DNA of 17,604 bases. Origin: Zygnema cylindricum (Eukaryota > Streptophyta > Zygnematophyceae > Zygnematales > Zygnemataceae). Shown in pieces: positions 8,908-16,546 of the stretch. The translations under genes were made by a program, and so were the position numbers. The stretch is from positions 1 to 17,604 of the forward strand of contig JBBHKE010000679.1 in NCBI GenBank assembly GCA_037447655.1. Reading direction: 5' to 3'. Under the pieces are notes generated by a model. The model was given only the letters and a program-made list of their open reading frames with translations, searched no databases and was not told the origin of the DNA. Numbering within the stretch: position 1 is the first letter of the stretch; every line of letters starts with the position of its first letter.

Positions 8908-10149
8908 ATGTCTACTTCTACTACTACTGCTGCTCCTCCACCTGCACCGGTGGTTGTAGAACAACAGGTTATGGGCTTGTCATCAAGAATTCCTATCTTT
9001 TCCGGGGATAAGTATGTTTACTGGGCGGATATGGTGGAGACACATTTTGAAAATGTCAATCTTTTGGATATATTGGATGGTTCTTTGGATGAATCTGATC
9101 TGTCATGGTCTAAGAAAAATACGCAGGCTCGTTCTATTTTGAAATTTTGTATATCTGAGGACTTAGCTATGTCTCGGATAAAAATGAAAAAAACAATTGA
9201 TATCTGGAAATCCATTAAAAGTGATTATGAAAAGGCTAATGTTCAGGAAGAACTTCTATTGGCTGGAAAAATTTGGGACTATAAGTACACTGGCGGTACA
9301 ATGGCTGAATATTCTAACAAATTTCGTATTCTTGTAGATGCACATTCTTGTGCGAGTGGGGTGTTTCCTCAGTTTCAACAGGCAGCATTGCTCATGCGGG
9401 GTCTTCCTCGTAGTATGAAAGGAGCATCTGACATGCTCAAACAGAAAGATAAAGCTAGCTTGACTTTACAGTTAGCCATCAATATTTTACTAGAGGAGGA
9501 AGCTACATCTAATATTCTCAATGTTGAGCAAGTAGAGGCTTTTAATTCAGAATTTGGGAAAAAAGGTCAATTTAATCAGCAACGTAATCACTTTACGCAG
9601 TTCAGACAGTTTAATCAGGGTGGTAATAGACAATCAAACAATGCATGTTTTTATTGTAGTGAGAGAGGTCATGGATACAAATTCTGTCCTAAACTTAAAC
9701 AAGCTAACAATACCGGTTCATACAGGCCAGTATGGCAACAAAGTCAGTTTTACAAAAGCTTCACGAGGCCTACACCTCGTGGAAATGCACTGTTTTCAGC
9801 TTCTTCATCACTCCAAGACGAGACTCTGACATTGTCTGAGGAGGACGACACGGATCTATTCGCTATGGCGGCAGCAATGGAAGGCACAAAGGACCCTAGA
9901 TGGATTATGGATACAGGAGCGTCAGCCCATATGTGTTGGAACAAGGCCATCTTCAAAAATCTGAAAGCAACGCCGGAGAAAAATATTTATTATGCCTGTG
10001 GAATGAGTGTCCAAACTGGTGCTATGGGTGATGTGTCCTTGCTAGTTGATGTAGAAGGAAAAGCAATTGAAAGGATTCTTCACAATGTCTTATTTGTGCC
10101 TGACTTTAAGAAAAATGTGTTATCTACGTCGTTGGTAGTAAGGCTTTGA
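8908..10149 (+). CDS. gag: copia gag with zinc knuckle and fused protease, start inside LTR
   Basis: This 413-codon frame gives the particle protein (Gag) and the start of Pol. Residues 1-19 lie wholly in the LTR and codon 20 spans the LTR edge. The copia Gag core (FSGDKYVYWADMVETHF and what follows) covers about 30-215. A CCHC zinc knuckle, CX2CX4HX4C, is at 247-260 and should bind element RNA. An aspartic protease with the DTGAS motif is at 335-339, preceded by WIM. Gag and protease share one frame with no stop between, as usual for copia. The frame is intact to about residue 410. Coding similarity then shifts to the next frame at about 10141, so the last residues and the stop at 10147-10149 come from a frameshift. 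The ATG at 8908 is supported by two further LTR copies that keep the same open frame. Confidence 0.9.
   Translation: MSTSTTTAAPPPAPVVVEQQVMGLSSRIPIFSGDKYVYWADMVETHFENVNLLDILDGSLDESDLSWSKKNTQARSILKFCISEDLAMSRIKMKKTIDIWKSIKSDYEKANVQEELLLAGKIWDYKYTGGTMAEYSNKFRILVDAHSCASGVFPQFQQAALLMRGLPRSMKGASDMLKQKDKASLTLQLAINILLEEEATSNILNVEQVEAFNSEFGKKGQFNQQRNHFTQFRQFNQGGNRQSNNACFYCSERGHGYKFCPKLKQANNTGSYRPVWQQSQFYKSFTRPTPRGNALFSASSSLQDETLTLSEEDDTDLFAMAAAMEGTKDPRWIMDTGASAHMCWNKAIFKNLKATPEKNIYYACGMSVQTGAMGDVSLLVDVEGKAIERILHNVLFVPDFKKNVLSTSLVVRL
8967..8976 (+). other. Primer-binding site for half-molecule of initiator tRNA-Met
   Basis: GGTTATGGGC begins at the base right after the LTR end. It is the complement of GCCCAUAACC, the anticodon loop and stem of eukaryotic initiator tRNA-Met. 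Drosophila copia is known to prime from a cut half of this tRNA with a site of the same start (GGTTATGGGC). Matching stops after 10 bases here. The site is read in frame as part of gag (codons 20-23). Confidence 0.8.
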
Positions 10150-11316
10150 GGTTAATTTGAAAAATGGTCGGCAGGTTGTTAGCAAAAACGGCAAGGTTGC
10201 AGTTACAGGTACTACAGATAGTAGCAAGATGTATCGCATAGATATGGCTAATACAAAGGAAAATGATGTTTTGTACTCTGGTGTTTTACACTTAGATGAG
10301 TTGTGGCATAAATGATTAGGCCATGTAAACTATGATAGTTTGAAGAAAATGGTCCTTGCTAGAAAAAAAGAAGGTGTATCACTCACAGATGAGCCGGTCA
10401 AAACTTGTGATGGTTGCGCTTTAGGCAAAATCCACCGATTACCATTTCCTAAGGAGTTTGAGCATCGGTCAATGAAACTGCTGCAACAAATTCATTCGGA
10501 TGTTTTTGGTCCTGCGAGGTTCCATCTGCCGGGGGGATGAAATACATGGTCACCTTCACACATGATTTCTCCAGGTTTACAAAAGTTTACTTCATGAAGG
10601 AAAAGAGTGAAGTGTTTGGTCACTTCGAACACTATAAAGCTTGGGTTGAAAAACTTCATAATTTACCTATTTTGCAGCTCAAATCGGACAATGGTGGTGA
10701 ATATACATCGAAAGAATTTGAAACCTTTTTACTCGAAGAAGGTATCAGTCATCTATTGATTGTTCCATATTCACCGGAACAAAATGGGGTGTCTGAAAGA
10801 CTAAATAGAACTCTCACAGAAAGCTCCAGGTCGATGCTCCCAGATAAGAATGTGGATCCGAAATTCTGGGCTGAGGCTCTAAATTGTGCAGTTTATATTA
10901 AAAATAGGATAGGATCCACATCGGTAGACATTACTCCTTACGAGATTTGGACAGGTATCAAACCAGATGTTAGCCATTTTAAAGTCTTTGGTAGTCAATG
11001 CTTTATATTGGATACGTCCACAGATAGATGGAAAATGGAACCAAAGGGACTACCGTGTATTTTGTTAGGATATGACGATCACTCCAAAGGTTATCGAGTC
11101 TTTCTGTTTGAGAGGAAGAAAATAATTGTAGCACGGAATATTATTGTAAAGGATGAGCTTGACTCCGTAGATTTATTTAAAATGACAGAGCAGCAAAAGC
11201 AGCAAAAGGTACAGGAATATGTCATTTTAGATTGCATGCAAGAAATTGTCGCGGAGATGCATCTTTTTCCGGTGGTGACACCAGAGTCCGCCTCTCTCCA
11301 AGTTCCTCCACAAGTT
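10142..11316 (+). pseudogene. copia integrase (GAG-pre-integrase zinc region and DDE core), frameshifted
   Basis: Integrase inserts the cDNA into the genome. The pre-integrase HHCC zinc region is seen as LWHK...LGH and CDGC (about 10304-10417), with an in-frame TGA at 10313-10315 where the family has arginine. The catalytic core has Asp at 10499 (HSDVFGP), Asp at 10687 (SDNGGEY) and Glu at 10795 (GVSERLNR); Asp-2 and Glu have exactly 35 residues between them, as in DD35E enzymes. The frame changes once near 10141 (after protease) and again near 10515, just before a G run, where one base seems lost. From 10537 to 11316 the frame is open and ends in TAG at 11317. All catalytic residues survive, but the polyprotein is not readable as one frame. 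Confidence 0.9.
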
Positions 11317-11880
11317 TAGTTCCAACCGGACCAACATCGATCAATACACACGGATCGCAACCAGCGCAATCAGCGCAATGCGCACCATCCGACGATCTCA
11401 GCCTCACAATTTTTGGGGGGAAGAAGATCCAGCAGTCGCCTGGAAGCAAGTTCTCACTTTGCCTACTTGGCAACCTCAGGGGAGCCATTGACCATTCAGG
11501 TGGCCTTCTCATCACAAGAACGGAATCACTGGATCGAGGCAGCAAACGCCGAAATGAAGTCCATTATGGAGGCTCAAACATGAGAGCTTGTGGACCTTCC
11601 TCCAGATCGAAAAGCAATCGGCAGCAAATGGGTATTCAAGGTGAAGTTAAATCCCGATAACACCATTGAACGTTTTAAGGCCAGACTTGTGGCAAAAGGG
11701 TATAATAAAAAGGAAGGAATTGATTTTGAAGAAACATTTTCTCCAGTTGTAAGATTTGCGACAGTTAGGATTTTGCTGTCCCTAGCTGCTATAGAAGATA
11801 TGGAAATACATCAAATGGATGTAAAGACAGCCTTTTTGCATGGAGAACTAGAAGAGACCATTTACATGTAGCAGCCTGAA
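11317..11880 (+). pseudogene. copia RT, N-terminal part only, cut off by satellite
   Basis: Same frame as the integrase core. A variable hinge is followed by the RT start (GEPLTIQVAF, then HWIEAANAEMK), [20 protein letters not shown], the [11 protein letters not shown] block, and motif A with the catalytic Asp at 11818 ([10 protein letters not shown]). Stops interrupt it at 11317 (TAG), 11581 (TGA, where the family has Trp before ELVDLP) and 11869 (TAG, where Gln is usual before QPE). Similarity ends at 11880 in an A run that grades into the satellite. The YVDD half of RT, RNase H, polypurine tract and 3' LTR of this + copy are missing. Confidence 0.9.
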
Positions 11881-12780
11881 AAAAAGCGTGAAAAAAACCC
11901 TAAACCATGTTTCTAACACAAATTCGAGTTTGCGCTAATAAAGATATTTGTGGGACTTCGTTTATTGTTCGCGGTCACAAAGAGAGGTAAAATAAATGAT
12001 GAACCATGTTTGTTACTGAATTTTGTGTTTGCGCTAACAGCAATAGTGGTAAGAATCCCTTTACATTGTTTACGCTCACAAAAATAGTTAAACAAAACCC
12101 TAAACCATGTTCTATCACAAATTTGAGTATGCGCTAACAAAGATATTTGTAAGAAATATCGTTTATTGTACACGGTCACAAAAAGATGTAAAATGAACTC
12201 CGAACCATGTTTGTAACTCAAGTTTGTGTTTGCACAGATAGTAATAGTGGTTAAAAACCATTCATATTGTTAATGCCCAAAAGAATAGTTACAAAAAACC
12301 CTAAACCATGTTTCTAACACAAATTTGAGTTTTCCCTAACAAAGATAATTGTAAGAAACTTTGTTTATTCTTCGCTGTCACAAAAAGAGGTAAAATAAAC
12401 GATGAACCATGTTTGTTACTGAATTTTGTGTTTGCGCTAACAGTAATGGTAGTAAGAATCCCTTTACATTGTTAACTCTCACAGAAATAGATAAAAAATA
12501 CCCTAAACCTGTTTCTAACACACATTTGAGTTTGGGCTAACAAAGATATTTGTAAGAAACATTGTTTATTGTACGTGGTCACAAAAAGATGTAAAATTAA
12601 TTCCGAACCATTGTTTGGGCTTACGGCAATGTTGTTAAAAAACTCTTTACATTGTTAACTCTCACAAAAATAGTTAAAAAAAACCCTAAACCATGTTTCT
12701 ATCACAAATTTGAGTATGCGCTAACAAATATATTCGTAAGAAACATCGTTTATTTTACGTGGTCATAAAGAGATGTTAAA
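11881..12780. repeat. First copy of a higher-order satellite block (partner about 13480-14380)
   Basis: Rare variants occur in the same order about 1.6 kb later. Examples are AATAAATGATGAACC (near 11990 and 13587), GTTTGCACAGA with TAATGCCCAAAAGAATAG (near 12225 and 13825), GAGTTTTCCCTAAC (near 12327 and 13922), and the shortened ACCATTGTTTGGGCT unit (near 12607 and 14203). This shows a block of several dimers was copied as a unit. After about 12780 the pairing breaks down. Confidence 0.75.
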
Positions 12781-13479
12781 TAAACTCTTAACCATGTTTG
12801 TAACTGAATTTTGTGTTTGCGCTAACAACAATAGTGGTAAGAAACTCTTTACATTGTCAGTGCTCACAAAAATAGTGAAAAAAAACCCTAAACTATGTTT
12901 CCAACAAAAAATTGGATTTGCACTAACAAAAATATTTGAAAGAAACATCGTTTATTGTACGCAGTCACAAAAAGATGTAAAATAAACTCTGAACCATGTT
13001 TGTAACTCAAGTTTGTGTTTGCGCTAACAGGGGTGATGGTAAGGAACTCTTTACATTGTTAATGCTCACAAAAATAGTTAAACAAAACCCTAAATCATGT
13101 TTCAAACACAAATTTGAGTTTGCGCTGACAAAGTTATTTGTAACAAACATCGTTTATTGTTCACGATCAAAAAAAGAGGTAAAATAATCTCTGAACCATG
13201 TTTGTAACTCAAGTTTGTGTTTGCATTTACAATAATAGTGGTAAGAAAGCCTTTATATTGTTAAGGCTCACAAAAATAGTTAAACAAAACCATAAACCAT
13301 GTTTCTAACACAAATTCGAGTTTGCGCTAACAAAGATATTTGTAAGAAACAACTTTTATTGTACGCGGTCACAAAAGGATGTAAAATAAACTCCGAACCA
13401 TGTTTGTAACTAAAGTTTGTGTTTGCACTAACAGTAATAGTGGTAAGAAACCCTTTATATTGTTAACGCCCACTAAAAT

Positions 13480-14380
13480 AGTTAAAAAAAGCCCTAAACC
13501 ATGTTTCTAACACAAATTTGAGTTTGCGCTAACAAAGATATTTGTAGGAATTTCGTTTATTGTTCGCGGTCACAAAGAGTGGTAAAATAAATGATGAACC
13601 ATGTTTGTAACTGAATTTTGTGTTTGCGCTAACAACAATAGTGGTAAGAAATTTTTTACATTGTTAACGCTCACAAAAATAGTTAAAAAAAACTTAAAAC
13701 CATGTTTTTAACACAAATTTGAGTTTGGACTAACAAAGATATTTGTAAGAAACATCGTTTATTGTACGCGGTCACAAAAATATGTAAAATGAACTCCGAA
13801 CCATGTTTGTAACTCAAGTTTGTGTTTGCACAGACAGTAATAGTGGTTAAAAACCATTTATATTGTTAATGCCCAAAAGAATAGTTACTAAAAACCCTAA
13901 ACCATGTTCGTAACACAAATTTGAGTTTTCCCTAACAAAGATATTTGTAAGAAACTTTTTTTATTCTTCGCGGTCACAAAAAGAGGTAAAATAAACCCTG
14001 AACCATGTTTTTTACTGAATTATGTGTTTGCGCTAACAGTAATAGTAGTAAGAATCCCTTTACATTGTTAACTCTCACAAAAATAGTTAAAAAATACCCT
14101 AAACCATGTTTCTAACACACATTTGAGTTTGGGCTAACAAAGATATTTGTAAGAAACATTGTTTACTGTACGCAGTCACAAAATTATGTAAAATTATTTC
14201 CAAACCATTGTTTGGGCTAACGGCAATGTTGGTAAAAAACTCTTTACATTGTTAACTCTCACAAAAATAGTTAAAAAAAACCCTTAACCATGTTTCTTAC
14301 ACAAATTTGAGTTTGCACTAACAAATATATTTGTAAGAAATTTTGTTTATTGTACGCGGTCAAAAAAAGATGTAAAATGA
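13480..14380. repeat. Second copy of the higher-order satellite block
   Basis: Partner of 11881-12780 at an offset of about 1.6 kb, i.e. eight dimers less the ~20-bp loss seen in one of them. It shares the same set and order of rare variants, including the shortened dimer. After about 14380 it no longer pairs with the DNA following the first copy. Confidence 0.7.
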
Positions 14381-15600
14381 ACACCGAACCATGTTTGTAA
14401 CTCAAGTTTGTGTTTGCATAGACAGTAATAGTGGTTAAAAACCCTTTATATTGTTAATGCCCAAAAGAATAGTTAAAAAAATCCCTAATCCATGTTTCTA
14501 ACACAAATTTGAGTTTGCGCTAACAAAGATATTTGAAAGAAACATGGTTTATTATTCGTGGTCACAAAAAGAGGTAAAAAAAACTACGAACCATGTTTGT
14601 TACTGAATTTTGTGTTTGCGCTAATAGCAATAGTGGTAAGATACTCTTTACATTGTTAAGGCTCATGAAATTAGTTAAAACAACCCTAAACCATGTTTCT
14701 AACACAAATTTGAGTTTGCGCCAACAAAATTATTTGTAACAAACATTGTTTAATGTTCGCCGTCACAAAATGATGTAAAATAAACTCCAAACCATGTTTG
14801 TAACTGAATTTTGTGTTTGCGCTAATAGTAATAGTGGTAATACACCCTTTATATTGTTAACGCCCACAAGAATAGTAAAAAAAAACCCTAAACCATTTTT
14901 TTAACACAAATTTGTGTTTGCGCTAACAAAGATATTTGTAAGAAACTTCGTTTATTGTTCGCGGTCACAAAATGAGGTAAAATAAACTCTCAACCAAGTT
15001 TGTAACTGAATTTTGTGTTTGTGCTAACAGCAATAGTGGTAAGAAACTCTTTACATTCTTAACACTCACAAAAATAGTAAAAAAAAACCCTTAACCATGT
15101 TTTCTAACACAAATTTAAGTTTGAGCTAACAAAGTTATTTGTAACAAACATTGTTTATTGTATGCGGTCACAAAAATATATAAAATAAACTCTGAACCAT
15201 GTTTGTAACTTAGGTTTGTGTTTGCTCTAACAGTAATGGTGGTAAGAAACCCTTTATATTGTTAACGCCCACAAAAATAGTGAAAAAAAACCCTAAACCA
15301 TGTTTCGAACACAAATCTGATTTTGCGCTAACAACGATATTTGTAAAAACATCGTTCATTGTACGCGGTCACAAAAATAGGTAAAATATACTTCGGACCA
15401 TTTTGTAGCTTAATTTTGTGTTTGCGCTAACAACAATAGTGGTAAGATACTCTTTTTATTGTTATCGCTTACAAAAATATGTAAATAAATCCCTAAACCA
15501 TCTTTCTAACACAAATTTGAGTTTGCGCTAACAAATATATTTGTAAGAAACACCATTTATTGTACGCAGTCACATAAAGAGGTAAAATAAACTCTCAACT

Positions 15601-16386
15601 TGTTGTTCTATAATAATCGGTGGAGGTGGAGGAGCAGTAGTAGTAGAAGTAGACATGATACACTCTCAGAAGCTATCAAGAATCCTACCAAATAGTTGTT
15701 TTCAAGCACTCACCAATTTTTACACCAGCATCCAAACCTCACAAAACTCTATTAGAATATACACTAGCATAAACACTGATAACTCCCAAAGTTTGAGCAC
15801 AATTGACCTGACAACACTCAAGATATATTACTTAGAAGTTTCCCAAAAAACTGTCTGTCGTTTTACTACTTGTAAGTCTGGATACAAGATGTGTTCTGAG
15901 TTCTAAGTCTTATACTTGTGTTGTACTGTCAATACCAGTGTACCCGAGAGGGACGTTAATCTACTAGGCTAATACTAATCTGTCAAGCTACCACTGAGCT
16001 ACCACTGAGCTACCACTATGCTACCACTGAGCTACCCACTAAGTTGAGGTCCGTTGACCTGATTCATATCAAACGCATCTATATTGTCTTTTACCGAATC
16101 ATATCCAAGATAGGAGCAGCTGCGTTGTCTGTACGGATTATATCCAAAGTAACCGCAACTGCGTTTGTCCTGTCTGTGTCGCAACTTCGCTGCTGCGCTC
16201 CTCTGTCTGCATAGCAGCTGCGCGGCTCTGTCTGCACAGCAGCTACGTTGCTGCGCTGCTCTGTATGCATAGCAGCTGCGTTGTCCTCAAGTGATGACGC
16301 ATATCCTTATGAAACTTACGCTACAAATTACTATCTTTTTGCCGTCCTACTAATTTGCTGAGACTGAAAGCTTTCCAAAAACAACA
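15601..16386 (-). mobile_element. 3' LTR of a minus-strand family B element (786 bp)
   Basis: Read on the - strand it runs from TGTTGTTTTTGG at 16386 to ACAACA at 15601, matching the LTR at 8225-8966 along its length: CTG/CAG-rich U3 (about 16189-16286), A-box-like 11-bp repeats, TATA region, leader and gag start (ATG at 15656-15654). A polypurine tract and a RNase H frame precede it on the same strand, so it is a 3' LTR. After its end comes satellite directly; neither a primer site nor a target duplication is seen (flanks CAACT and CTCCC). Confidence 0.9.
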
Positions 16387-16393
16387 CTCCCCT
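16387..16393 (-). other. Polypurine tract of minus-strand family B element
   Basis: AGGGGAG on the - strand touches the TGTTGT start of the LTR, preceded by TAAAGCTTT. It marks the plus-strand primer of this copy and ties the LTR to the RNase H pseudogene upstream. Confidence 0.75.
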
Positions 16394-16546
16394 AAAGCTT
16401 TAGACTGAGTATACTAACGCAACTGCGATGACAAACTAGCGCAGCATCGCAGCATAGCAATATAGCAATTATCAAGTCACCCAATCCCACTACATCTCAA
16501 TAGTGGACTTATCCCAGCGTGGCAGTATAGCAGTGCAGCAATTGAA
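16394..16546 (-). other. 3' untranslated stretch between pol stop and polypurine tract
   Basis: About 150 bp without a frame. It contains repeated GCAGCATAGCAATATAG-like words that resemble the CAG/CTG-rich part of the LTR U3, suggesting local spread of that simple repeat. Confidence 0.55.

Larger units (their letters stand above)
8225..8966 (+). mobile_element. 5' LTR of family B copia element (742 bp), carrying the gag start codon
   Basis: Starts TGTTGT and ends ACAACA, a 6-bp inverted end pair, with the primer-binding site directly after it. Parts in order: a CAG/CTG-rich U3 stretch with repeated AGCAGCTGCTATA units (about 8255-8395), 11-bp AGTGGTAGCTT-type repeats (8514-8599), the 18-mer shared with the relic at 5512, a TATA box at 8803, a leader of about 75 bases, and the gag ATG at 8908 followed by 19 complete in-LTR codons. 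Two other copies (7159-7799 and 15601-16386, both reversed) confirm both ends. Its left flank is the 40-bp array; no right-hand LTR on + remains in the window. Confidence 0.9.
11881..15600. repeat. Satellite array: ~202-bp dimers of two related ~101-bp monomers, about 18 copies
   Basis: The mark CCCTAAACCATGTTTCTAAC recurs at about 11899, 12102, 12299, 12500, 12682, 12885 and onward to 15493, a step of 201-203 bp except twice about 182. Each dimer has monomer A (ACCATGTTTCTAACACAAAT then TTGCGCTAACAAAGATATTT) and monomer B (ACCATGTTTGTAACTCAAG then GTTTGCGCTAACAGTAATAG). They align along their length, sharing ACCATGTTT, TTTGCGCTAACA, the GTAAGAAAC block and TCACAAAAA. The left edge joins truncated RT at 11880 and the right edge an LTR end at 15600, both abrupt. 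Short frames inside are by-products of the repeat. Confidence 0.93.

Noticed and set aside
7159-8966. DNA transposon with long terminal inverted repeats
   Set aside because: The arms are LTRs with TGTT...ACAACA ends, one followed by a primer site and gag; there is no transposase between them and no target duplication outside.
11222-11660. Overlapping frames at 11222-11545 (-) and 11232-11660 (+) as separate genes
   Set aside because: They overlap the integrase-RT hinge; the frame shared with integrase and RT carries the recognisable residues.
12773-13187. Two similar 60-70 codon frames in the satellite (12773-12985 and 12996-13187)
   Set aside because: They look alike only because they read the same phase of neighbouring repeat units; other units break the frame.
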